Source: Delphinapterus leucas (lineage: Eukaryota; Chordata; Mammalia; Artiodactyla; Monodontidae). Taken from it: a stretch of DNA of 64,000 bases. A model generated the notes under the pieces. That model was not told where the DNA came from. It did not search any database and saw only the letters and a program-made list of their open reading frames with translations. Location of the stretch: the NCBI RefSeq assembly GCF_002288925.2, contig NW_022098044.1, forward strand, positions 11,553,200-11,617,199, read 5' to 3'. Every line of letters starts with the position of its first letter. Within the stretch, counting starts at the first letter, position 1. Both the position numbers and the translations under genes were made by a program. Of this stretch, positions 45,450-56,685 are shown piece by piece.

Positions 45450-46246
45450 CTGGTTGCATTTCTTTACGCTAACAATGAAATATCAGAAAGGAAATGTAAA
45501 CAAGCAATCCTTTTTAAATGGCATCAAAAAATAAAATACTTAGGAATAAACCTCACCAAGGAGGTGAAAGACTTATATGTTGAGAACTACAAAACATTAG
45601 TAAAGGAAACTGAAGATGATTCAGAGAAATGGAAAAACATCCCATGCTCTTGGATGGGAAGAATTAATACTGTTAAAATGGCTATACTACCCAAAGCAAT
45701 CTACAGATTTAATGTGATCCCTATGAAATTGCCCATGACATTTTCCCCAGAACTAGAACAAATAATCCTAAAATGTATCTGGAACCATAAAAAGTCAGAA
45801 CTGTCAACACAACCCTGAGGAAAAAGAACAAAACAGGAGGCATAACCCTCCTAAACTTCAGACAATACTACAAAGTTACAGTAATCAAAACCGCATAGTA
45901 CTGGCACAGAAAGAGATACATGGATCAATGGAATGGAATAGAGAGCCCAGAAATAAACCCACACACCTATGGTCAATTAACCTTCGACAAAGGAGGCAAG
46001 AATATACAATGGGGAAAAGACAGTCTCTTCAGCAAGTGATGTTTTGAAAGTTGGACAGCCGTATTCAAATCAGTGAAGTCAGAACATACCCTCACACCAT
46101 ACACAAAAATAAACTCAAAACGGCTTACATGCTTAAATATAAGAGAAGACACCTTAAAACTCCTAGAAGAGAACATAAGCAAAACATTCTCTGACATAAA
46201 TCATACCACAGTTTTCCTAGGTAGTTCTCCCTAGGCAGTACAAATA

Positions 46247-46269
46247 CAGTAAGTCACCTACATACAAAC
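46247..46269 (+). repeat. Tigger 5' terminal inverted repeat
   Basis: The first 23 bp of the element. It differs from the 3' end at positions 10, 19 and 20. Confidence 0.9.
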
Positions 46270-46444
46270 CTTCAAGTTGCAAACTTTCAAAGATGCAAAC
46301 GTCCATTCGCATGTCCAATCATGTAAGTTAGTTTACGTGTCTGGCATACGTTGTCACGTGTGTGCATCCTCAATAAGTGGTTGTGCTTTTGTGTACTTTA
46401 CAGTACTGTATACAGTAGTACAGTACCTTTGTTTCAAGCCCAAG

Positions 46445-48230
46445 ATGTCTGGAAGCAAGCGTAAAAGCAGCGGTGATGGAGCTGGTACTGTTAAGAAGGG
46501 CCAAGCGATAATGATGGAAACAAAAGTGAAAGTAATTGAGAGAGTGAAGTGAGGTAAAAAGATGTTAGACATTGCTCATTCTTATAACATGAATCATTCA
46601 ATCATTGGCACGAATCTAAAGAACAAGGACAAGATCATGGAACATGTGAAGTCTGCTGTGCCGACGATGTTGACAAAATATCGAAGAAGCATGGAAAAGT
46701 GATGGAGGAGATGGAGAAACTTCTCAGTGTGCGGATGCAGGATCAACATCAGCGCTGAGTCCTGCTCAGCTTAATGATGATTCAAGAGAAATCTAAAAGC
46801 CTTTATGAAGACTTGAAGAAAAAACACGGCAAAGAATCAGAGGGCACATCTTTTAATGCCAGCCATGGCTGGTTTCATCGGTTTAAGGCTAGAGCCAACC
46901 TTAACAATGTAAAAGTAAGTGGAGAGGCAGCAAGTGCAGACAGGGTAGCTGTCCAGGAACTTCCATAAACACTTTGAGAAATTATTGATGATGGTGTGTA
47001 TTTACCCAACCAGGTTTTTAATGTAGATGAGACACAACTGTACTGGAAGAGGATGCCAGACCGAAGTTACATCAGTAAGGAGAAAAAGTTGATTCCGGGC
47101 TGTAAAGCAGCAAAGGATAGGCTAACTGTTGTTTGGTGGCAATGCTTCCGGTGAATTGAAGCTGAAGCCTCTCTTAGTTTATCATTCAGAGAACCCAAGA
47201 ACCCTTAAAAACATAGCCAAGGGCTCTCTTCCTCTTGTGTGGAAGCGTAACTCGAAATCCTGGATTACACAGGCCATGTTCCACGTGCCACCACTTTATC
47301 CCAGATGTAGAGAAATATTGCTTGGAGAAGGACGTTCCAGCAAAACATTCTTTTGCTGCTCGACAATGCTCTGGGCCACCCCCCATCCATGGATGACTTG
47401 CATCCCAACGTCAAAGTAGTGCATCTGTCACCGAATACTACGTTGCTCATCCAACCTATGGACCAGGGAGTTAGAGCGACTTTCAAGAAATATTATTTAT
47501 GTCACACTTTTTGTCAGGCAGTAAAGGTAAGTGACAAAACAGGAACAACTTAGGGACAACTTTGGAAGGACTATAACATCTACAAGACCACAAAAACATT
47601 GACTTTGCATGGTGTGAGGGTATGGTGGTCACCATGAATGGGGTTTGGAAAAAACTTTGCCCACAGTTTGTTCATGATTTTCATGGATTTGAGAAGGTAG
47701 ATCAGAAGTCCGAGGAGGTCTTCAGCAATGTAGTGACCCTCAGCGAGAAGCTGAAGCTAGATCTGCAAGAGGACGATTTCATTGAACTCCTTGCTGTGCA
47801 ACATGAGGAGCTTACTGATGGAATTGGAGGCCCAGAGAAAGGATGAAGAGGGACAGGAGGAAGAAGAAGTAACTGAAGAACTGAAGAGATTCACGACACA
47901 GAAAATGGCAAGGGAATCTTCTTTGAGGAAGCACTGTTAGTTTTTGAGGCACAAGACCCGAACCTAGACTGGTACCCAAAGGTGGCAGCAGCCATTCAGA
48001 ATGAAATCCAGTGCTACCTTGTCATCTATGATGAGAAAAAAAGAGCTACTACCCAGACATCAATGGATCATTTTTTCAAGAGGGTAGATAGAATTAAATC
48101 CAGCAAGGAACCAGAACCTGTGCCATCAATGTCAGGTATGAGTGAAATTGCAGCTTGCCCTCTGTCTCCTACTGCTGATAATCCTTCACCTCTACCTTCT
48201 CCCACCTCCTCTCCCTCCTCTAATCAGTAA
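46445..48230 (+). pseudogene. Tigger transposase, broken
   Basis: The ATG at 46445 opens a basic N-terminus leading to the psq-type helix-turn-helix; a TGA at 46550-46552 ends this first block. The CENP-B-type DNA-binding half is recognisable at 46774-46968. The DDE/D catalytic domain follows in shifting frames, with aspartate codons in NVDET (47026), LLDN (47362) and MDQG (47461). An acidic, serine/proline-rich C-terminus ends at TAA 48228-48230. Roughly 590 codons are implied, interrupted by many stops and frameshifts. The family is related to host CENP-B and JRK-type proteins, but this copy makes no product. Confidence 0.9.
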
Positions 48231-48495
48231 CTCTTCCCGCCTGTTCCCTCGATGCCAGCCCGAGTATCCCAGCTGTTGTACTGTATTACTGTACTTTTCA
48301 AGATACTGTACTGTAAGATTAAAAATGTTTTCTTTATTTTTGTGTTTGTTTTTTATGTATTGTTTGTGTGAAGAGTATTATAAACCTATTACGGTACAAT
48401 ACCATATAGCCGACTGTGTAAGTTGGGTACCTAGGCTAGCTTTGTTGGACTTACAAACAAATTGGACTTACAAACGCACTCTTGGAACAGAACTT

Positions 48496-48518
48496 GTTCA
48501 TATGTAGGGGACTTACTG
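48496..48518 (-). repeat. Tigger 3' terminal inverted repeat
   Basis: The last 23 bp of the element, complementary to the 5' end at 20 positions. Confidence 0.9.
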
Positions 48519-49542
48519 TAAAAGCAAAAAAGAAACAGGAACTAATCAAACTTATAAACTGTTGCACAGCAAAGGAAACCATAATCAAAATGAAAATACA
48601 ACCTATGGACTGGGAGAAAATATTAGCAAATGATGAGACTGACAAGGGCTTAATTTCCAAACTATACAAACAGCTCATACAAATCAATAACAAAATAACA
48701 AATAACTCAATGGAAAAATGGGTAGAAGACCTAAATAAACATTTCTCCAAAGAAGACATACAGATAGCCAAGAGGCACATGAAAAGATGCTCATCATCAC
48801 TAATTATTAGAGAAATGCAAATCCAAATTACAATGAGGTATCACTTCTCACTGATCAGAATGGCCATCATTAAAAAAATCTACAATTAACAAATGCTGGA
48901 TGGGGTATGGAGAAAAGGGAACCCTTCTACACTGTTGGTGGCCATGTAAGTTGGTGCAGCCACTATGGAAAACAGTATGGAGGTTCCTCAAAAAAACTAT
49001 AAAGAGAGTTGCCATATGATCTAGCAATCCCACTTGTGGACATGTATCTAGACAAAACTATAATTCAAAAAGATACATAAAACCCTATGTTCATAGCAGC
49101 ACTATTTATAATAGCCAAGACGTGGAAACAACCTAAATGTTCATTGAAAAATGAATGTATAAAGAAGGTGTGGTATACGTATACAATAGATATTACCCAG
49201 ACATAAAAAAGAATGAAATAATGCCATTTGCAGCAACATGGATGGACCTAGAGATAATGATACTAAGTGAAGTAAGTCAGAAAGAGAAAGACAAATACCA
49301 TATAATATCACTTATATGTGGAATCGAAAACAGGACACAAATGAACATGTCAGCAAAACAGAAACAAACACACAGATATAGAAAACAGAGTTGTGGTTGT
49401 CAAGGAGAGAGTGAAGGACAGATTGGAAGTTTTGGAATAGCAGAAGCAAACTATTCTACATAGGATGGACAAACCACAAAGACCTACTGTATAGCAGAGG
49501 AAACTATATTCAATATCCTGTGATAAACCATAATGGAAAAGA

Positions 49543-49567
<25 letters not shown>
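49543..49567. repeat. AT dinucleotide microsatellite
   Basis: About twelve TA units in the 3' UTR of the old L1. Confidence 0.9.
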
Positions 49568-49573
<6 letters not shown>

Positions 49574-49615
49574 ATCACTTTGCTGCACAGCAGAAATTAA
49601 TACAACATTGTATAA

Positions 49616-50407
49616 AGGCTGCAGAGGGTGTGGAAAGAAAGGAATCCTCCTGCACTGTTGGTAGGAATGTAAACTGATACAGCCACTATGGAGAACAGTA
49701 TGGAGGTTCCTTAAAAGCTAAAAATAAAACTACCATATGACCCTGCAATCCCACTACTGGGCATATACCCTGAGAAAACCATAATTCAAAAAGATACATG
49801 TACCACAATGTTCACTGTAGCACTATTTACAATAGCCAGGACATAGAAGCAACCTAAATGTCCATCGACAGGTGAATATATAAAGAAGATGTGGCCCATA
49901 TATACAATGGAGTATTACTCAGCCATAAAAAGGAACAAAATTGAGTTATTTGTAGTGAGGTGGTTGGACCTAGAGTCTGTCATACAGAGTGAAGTAAGTC
50001 AGAAAGAGAAAAACAAATACCGTACGCGCACACATATATATGGAATCTAGAAAAATGGTACTGACGAACCTAGTGACAGGGCAGCAATAAAGACACAGAT
50101 GTAGAGAACGGACTTAAGGACACAGGGCGGAAGGGGAGACGGGGATGTAGTGAGAGAGTAGCACTGACATATATACACTACCAAATGTAAAAGAGCTAGT
50201 GGTAAGCTGCGGCATAGCACAGGGAGATCAGCTTGGTGCTTTATGTCCCCCACAGGGGTAGGATAGGGAGTGTGGGAGGGAGGCTCAAGAGGGGGGGATA
50301 TGGGGATATATGTATACATATAGGTGATTCACTTTGTTGTAAAGCAAAAACGAATACAGTGTTACAAGGCAATTATACTCCTATAAACATGTATTTAAAA
50401 AACCCAT
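49616..50407 (+). mobile_element. 5'-truncated L1 3' end inserted in the old L1
   Basis: It begins within the ORF2 C-terminal region (GCTGCAGAGGGTGTGG) and runs to an A-rich end (ATGTATTTAAAAAA). ACAACATTGTA lies before it (about 49604-49614) and again after the whole nested block (about 50874-50886), giving its target duplication. Confidence 0.85.
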
Positions 50408-50876
50408 GCCTCTCTCTCGCCCTGTCACAGCTCACCCTTCCCCCTCCCCATATCCTCAAGTCCGTTCTCCAGTAGGTCTGTGTCTTTATTCCTGTCTTAC
50501 CCCTAGGTTCTTCATGACATTTTTTTTCTTAAATTCCGTATATATGTGTTAGCATACGGTATTTGTCTTTCTCTTTCTGACTTACTTCACTCTGTATGAC
50601 AGACTCTAGGTCTATCCACCTCATTACAAATAGCTCAATTTCGGTTCTTTTTATGGCTGAGGGAAGCAGCCGCATGGCACAGGGATATCGGCTCGGTACT
50701 TCGTGACCGCCTGAAGGGGTGGGATAGGGAGGGTGGGAGGGAGGGAGACGCAAGAGGGAAGAGATATGGGAACATATGTATATGTATAACTGATTCACTT
50801 TGTTATAAAGCAGAAACTAACACACCATTGTAAAGCAATTATACCCCAATAAAGATGTTAAAAAAAAAAACCCACA
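50408..50876. mobile_element. L1 3' end with 5' inversion (twin priming) inside the previous L1 tail
   Basis: The first part (about 50408-50645) is L1 ORF2-end/3' UTR in minus orientation. The second (about 50650-50876) is the following 3' UTR in plus orientation, ending in a run of A. Oriented this way the two pieces adjoin in L1 order, the hallmark of twin priming. A short duplication AAAAAACCCA flanks it. Confidence 0.8.
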
Positions 50877-50905
50877 ACATTGTAAATCAACTACACTTGA
50901 AAATA

Positions 50906-53900
50906 TTTCTTAAGTGCAAAAGATTTTTTGAATGTAAGTTTTATTGTGTGTGTGTATCACAGGTTCAATATATATGAATTATGTCAAATTGATTACATTG
51001 TTTTTCAAAATAAAGAATTTTTGATATTCATAAATATAAATGCATAAAAACTATATTATTTTTTTCTAAAGTTCAGAAATAGCCATTTTGCTCATTTGGT
51101 ATACTATAAACCACTAACTGTTAAAAAGGGATTTGTGACCTCTTCCTTCCAAAGAAATATTTCTCCACTCACACAAGTTTAATAGAATGTTCCGCCATGA
51201 ACTGACTTCCCACCTTAGAGACACGAGATTTGCATCCTGAAATCTCTTTCTTGCAAAAATGTCCAATGAGCATCCTAGCATTACAGAAAAGAAATGCTTT
51301 TTTCCAGATCTCAAATTCCATACAACTTTATCAAGACATCATGTATGCTTTTTTCACACACACACAGACTGTATTTTATTTTTACAAGAGATAAATCAAC
51401 TGACACCAAGCATTGTAAATAGATGACCACAACAAAAGCAACAATGATTGCAATTACCAAACACGAAACACACTCATACTATGTCATAATATTGACATTC
51501 AGTCCAGGAATCCTCCACTGTAACAGCTCCTTTACTTTGCAGTGAAAGACATCATGTATTTTTAAATTATCAGCACTCACTTGAGACCTTCAAAAATCAA
51601 CAGAAACATAATTTTGTGCTCTCTTTCATTTATTCTGGTTCTAAGTGGCCATTTCTAAGCGAAAGTATTTAAGTATGTTAACGTCATCTTATAACATCAT
51701 ATTTCAAATGACTACCGTCTCTCCAAAGATGAAATATGAGGAACTCATAATTAGGCTCTCCAAAGTATTACTCTCTGAATCTGTATTACCCTTCTGCTGG
51801 ACTCCACACTGTTCATTATTCTCTGAGAATATTCTTTTTCTTGTATGGCCATCACATGCTCTTTCATTTCATGAGGTTTTTTCCTACAATTTTATGCCTA
51901 GTTTATTTCTGAGAATATGCATTATTTCAGATTGATATTTATAGACACAAAGACTTCTCTATAATTCCCTGAGAGTTTCAAGAACTCCTTCTTTTTTTTT
52001 AATACCTAGATTCTGAAGCTCTCCACAAAGCATTACTAAAATTGCATTTACATAAGTATCTACATATTAATCACACATTAAAGCATTTACAATTGTATTA
52101 TGCTTTATTGCTAATTTTGGAGCATAAATGTAGCTGTCTTATTTACCACCCTCTTGGAAATCACCTTAATATTTGCACTTAGGACTTGAAAGAGAATGGA
52201 TAAATAAAAACCTGAAGAATATGCAAATACAATTTATATATTTCTCATAAATTTAGGTGATTATCTAACCTTTATCCAGAAAAAAGAAGAGCCCAGATAC
52301 TCTGCAGGCATGATACTCGAGAATGTAGGGTCTTTCAGCAGGAAAACATGCAGTAATCCATGTGGCAGAGTTTACCTGTGACCAGCTGGGGTTAGTGACC
52401 TATGCATTCCTTACACGCAACATATCAGGAGTGGAAAAAGGGAATTCGTCAGTTGTGGCAATAAGTATAATGAAGATTTGTAGAAGGTCATGCTCATATA
52501 TTCAACACAGGTACAATCAAAATTTTGCTCAATTCTCGTAGATCTAAGTCTGTATCTGTTACCTTGTCTTTAACGAGGAAATGTCAGAACTGACTTAAAA
52601 AAAAAGTGCTATGTTTGTTTGTTTGTCTTAATTACAGTCACGGTGAGTAAGACATAGCTCAGAACAGCTCATGTGACTTAGTGATTCTCTCATCAGGAAA
52701 TACAGTTTCTACTTCCCTGTTTCTTCTCCACATCCTGTAGTAAGTTAAGTTTCAATGAAAGATAAATCTACAGGGCGAAAAAGAAAAGAAAACTTACATA
52801 TGTTGATAAGATCATTCTGACAGGTTTTACCACATATGTCAGTGTTTCTGGCGATGGACACAAGCCAGAGCTCCCTACTCTGACATTTTCACTGATGTCA
52901 TTCCCCTTGATCCTCAATTTGAAAGTGGAGAACAATGTTTTCTTCTTTAAGAAATTAAATAAAGAATGCTTTCTAGACATGATTCTCTAATGATTTTCAG
53001 TCAGTGGTCATCAAGAGAGGAAAAGCACAGAATCTCATCCCCACAGAAGGGTGACATTCAGTCAGGTAAGTAAATTCTCCCCAAAATCAGAGCTTCATCT
53101 TTAACATGCAATCAGAGGCTTTCACAGGTCCTTCATCACTCTGCACTCAGCCCTACCACATGGGATTGGCTCTGAGAATCTCACATCAGATGACTGACAA
53201 ACATGTCATAGTACACTGATCTGGTACCAGATCCTGCCTCTCTTAATGATCTCCCGCAGGGATATTGCAATATTCTAGGATATTTCCTGGAGCCCTCTAC
53301 TCTATATAGGTACACTTCCAAGTAGAAACAGAAGCTTTGATTCTCACTGGGACCCCTGCTCTATCCAACCAACCTCTCTAGAAATATGATGTTCTAATCT
53401 CTCCTGATTAGAACATTTCAAGGTCTCTCCCTGTGCTAATTTAGTAAAGGTAAAAGAGAAACAAGAAAGAGCAAACTATGCAGGGAGCAATATATAAGAT
53501 TCCTTTACTTAATGTATTTATCTGATATACCCAAATATTGAGAAATATAGATTCATTTCATAATGGTCACGAAAAGAGGAGGAGGAGCCTCCATGTCAAC
53601 AGTATATATAAAATGCAATCAATATTGCATAAGCTCCAGCTTAAGCTTAGCTACGAGGTACTAACTCTTCTCATAAAGAAGCAATAGTTCTCCATCACTT
53701 GAAGCACACTGAGGACTCAGACATCTGGACACTGAGGGTGTAGTCTCCTCACTCGAATTCTGTACCTGCATCACAGAGCAATGGAATATTCCCAAAGAAT
53801 TATTAAGGATGAGGTGGGGAGCCAAAATTAAAAAAGATGAATCCATACTCTGCCCTACTATCTGTTATGCTGGATATTACCCCCATCTTGGCCCAATATG

Positions 53901-54515
53901 ACCTTCCCACTTTTCTCTGGGCCTCCCTACTTTCCACCTCCATCCTCTCATTATATCTTACCTACACTGGAAACAACTCTAGTTTTTCCACTGATCTTTA
54001 TCAACAAGCAATCCAAAGAGCAACTGTGTATATAACTCCTTAGAAACCTCAGGTCTGACTCAGGAATACATGACCTTCGAAGTCCAAAGTTTTCCTAATT
54101 CCCTTTATTATTTTTTTCTAATTTCCATGTACTTACACTCTCAGGACCTCCACTGTTCTCAGGTTCATCCTCCCAGCAAAATCTGTCAACCTAGACATAG
54201 ACTTAAGTACCACCCTCTAATTATCTCCTAGGGAATCCAGTCTTTAAAAAAGCCTCAGCAAGCCTTATGGACTTTATTAAAGACTCTTTAAGATAACCCA
54301 TGGGAGATAGCAGTACACCCACAGATATCTATTTAATACACCCTCAGAGTAATTTTATTTTTCTTTTTTATAAAGTCTCTTCTGGCCAATGAAGACTCTC
54401 AGCTCTTCTTCTTCAACATATGCAGTGTCTCACCCTTCTGATTACTCTCTGCTCTATCCCAGGGCCGCTCCCTTTCCTGATATTACATTCTTTCCCAATT
54501 TTGTATGTTAGTAAA
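50906..54515. other. Unassigned AT-rich DNA
   Basis: About 3.6 kb with no repeat family or gene that I can name. Open frames are all under 100 codons (the largest is 96 codons at 51645-51935). A 68-codon frame at 53837-54043 with serine/threonine-rich translation and neighbouring text could be an old retroelement fragment, but I have no firm basis for that. Confidence 0.4.
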
Positions 54516-55870
54516 ATCAAATAACATAAAATATAACATGCTAATTATTATAAAGTGCACCGTTCAGTGATATTAAATACATTCATATTATTGGGCGATG
54601 AAAATCACCATTTATCTTTCTAATTCTTTTCTACATTTTAAAACTGTAACTCTATATCCTTTAAACATAACTTTCCCTTTTGGTCCATAACCACCTGAAA
54701 AGCATCATTACCCTGCCAATTTCTATGGTTTTGACTACACTAAGTATCCCATATAATTGAAATAAGTAGTTGTATAGTTATGACTCACTAAAAGTCACAA
54801 AAATGGCATTTTAGTGGCTAAATTTCCTCAAGATTCATCCATGTTGCAGCATATTCCTAGATCTTTTCCTTCTTAACACTGAATAATATTGTATTATATG
54901 GGTATACCACACTTTGCTTATCCAGGAACTAGTGGATGAACGCTTAGGTTGCTTTCATATTTTAGCTACTGTGATTATTACTGCTCTAAACACTGGAGTA
55001 CAAATATTTCTTTAAGACCCTGATTTCAATTCCTTTGGATATACCTCATAGTAAAATTCCTGGATCATGTAGTAATTCTATTTTTCAATATCTGAAAAAA
55101 GGGCATAATGTTTTTCAAAGCAGCTGCATCATTCTACATTCCCACTGACATAGCACAATGCTTCCAACTCCCTCACATCCTCACCAATACTTGTTTTCGG
55201 CTTGTGTATGTGTGTGTGTGCTTGTGTGTGTATGCATGCACACAAATATATAAACATGCATTTAGTGATATGGAGCATCTATTCAAGTGCTTAGTCATTT
55301 GTACATCTTTTTGAAGAACCATCGATTCAAGTCTTTTATCCATTTTTGAATCAGGGTGTTTGCTTTTTGTTGAGTTGTAGGAGTTCTCTGTATATTCTGA
55401 ATAGAAATATCTTGTCAGATAGATGGCTTTCAAATATTTTCTCCCATCTTGTGGGTTGCCATTTTATTCTGTTTACATTTCTTTGATACACATTTTTTTA
55501 AATTATGTACTGCAAATTGTTTATTTTTTTGTTAGCTGTACCTTTGTTGTTCCTTCGTTGCATATTGAGGAAAACACTGCCAAATCCAATGTCATGAAGC
55601 TCCTGTCCTGTGTCTTCTTCTAAGACTTTTTATTTTGTTAGGTCTTATATTTAGTTTCTTGATACGTTTTCATTAATTTGTGCATATGATGTTAGGTAAG
55701 GGTCCATCTTCCTTCTTTTGCATGTTGACAACAAGACTTCTCAGCACCATTTGTTGAAAATACTATCCTTTCTACTTTGAAAAGTCGTGGAAACTTGTCA
55801 AAAATCATTTGGCCATATATCAGGGTTTATTTCTGGGTGTTCTATTCTATTCTATTGGTCTTGAATAAGG
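54516..55870 (-). mobile_element. Ancient L1, minus strand
   Basis: Antisense L1 3' part and ORF2-end text: CATCCATGTTGCAGCATATT, ACTGAATAATATTGTATTAT, TTCCCACTGACATAGCAC and CCTCACATCCTCACCAATAC, then CATTTGTTGAAAATACTATCC and CGTGGAAACTTGTCAAAAAT farther into the element. It is old and heavily mutated. Confidence 0.82.
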
Positions 55871-56685
55871 GAGAAAATAGTATAACCTATCCAGGTTGAT
55901 GAAGAACATAAAGAAAGACCAGGACTGAGAATTAGGAGGGCAATATAAAACAGCAGGGAGTAAAAGACAGTGTGAGAGAAGATCTTGTATTTGCAAGTTC
56001 ATGGAAATATGATCATGTTAAACCACTAAATGCCTGACTTTGAACAATACAGTAAATGTGCTAGCAAGAAACATAACAGTTACCCATCTCTGGGAAATAT
56101 AGTATGGGCATAAAGATAAACTACACACAAATATATTAAAAAGGGAAGGGTTTTCACGGTGTGAGAATATTGTGGGATTTGAAATACAATTTACTTCTGT
56201 TCTACCACTGTCTCTAAAATTTATCAAAGTGTATATACAAGCAATTCCAATTCTGGTAATGTGCTTGACAGGTTTATATATGAACTTCAGCAGACCAGTA
56301 AATATACATTCATAGTAGGACTGTTCCCTAGTCCAAAAAACAAAACACAAAAACTGGAAAGACTAGAGTTCACTTTGTCAACACACATACAGATGCAGTG
56401 ATGGTTAACGGTCCAAAAACAGAAGGTGAGCATGGGTGCAAGAGGTTAATCCCCAGGCTGGGGTGGGGTGCAGAGTTTGAGGGTAACACAGGTAGAAAAG
56501 GCTTTTGTCCTATCCTTCATTTTTGAGGTATGGAAATTCACAGGTCACTACCTTCATTTCAAAATGAATGAATGCACTATTCAATTTTTTAAAACAGGAG
56601 AAGTAAACATGAGTGATAATAAATTTCAAACTGTCGCTAATCAAATAAGATACTAAGAAAAATTAAATAATATGATTTAAGAATG
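55871..56685. other. Unassigned DNA
   Basis: About 800 bp. The minus-strand 110-codon frame (56350 to 56018) is not recognised and may be chance. I see no repeat I can name. Confidence 0.4.

Larger units (their letters stand above)
46247..48518 (+). mobile_element. Tigger-type (pogo superfamily) DNA transposon, complete ends
   Basis: The element starts CAGTAAGTCACCTACATAC and ends GTAGGGGACTTACTG, with terminal inverted repeats matching at 20 of the first 23 positions. It is flanked by the TA duplication expected for Tc1/mariner-pogo elements (46245-46246 and 48519-48520). Joining the flanks across one TA restores uninterrupted L1 text. It contains one decayed transposase gene. From memory, artiodactyl repeat libraries hold a similar Tigger (Tigger1a_Art), but this was not checked. 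Confidence 0.93.
43463..49330 (+). pseudogene. L1 ORF2 remnant, split by five insertions
   Basis: Homology to ORF2p runs from just before the reverse transcriptase to the C-terminus. The active-site motif YADD is at 44976-44987. Surviving open blocks include 45366-45818 (partly in the SINE), 48482-48889 and 49155-49463, the last running past the usual end. The endonuclease domain and all of ORF1 are missing at the left, so this was a 5'-truncated insertion or was later deleted. It is not functional. Confidence 0.85.
43463..50905 (+). mobile_element. Old L1 (ORF2 and 3' UTR) with seven nested insertions
   Basis: ORF2 text starts with the linker and early reverse transcriptase region near 43463 and resumes after each insertion: 43463-43715, 44263-44551, 44767-45101, 45450-46246, 48519-49615 and 50877-50905. 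The family differs from the L1 at 36893 (for example its 3' end has CTGTATAGCAGAGGAAACT and CTGCACAGCAGAAATTAA). Insertions in order are three SINEs, an antisense SINE, a Tigger, and two L1 3' ends, one inside the other. Confidence 0.9.

Noticed and set aside
46277..48507. Possible domesticated Tigger-derived host gene.
   Set aside because: The transposase is interrupted by many stops and frameshifts and still has its inverted repeats and TA duplication, so it is a dead transposon and not a preserved gene.
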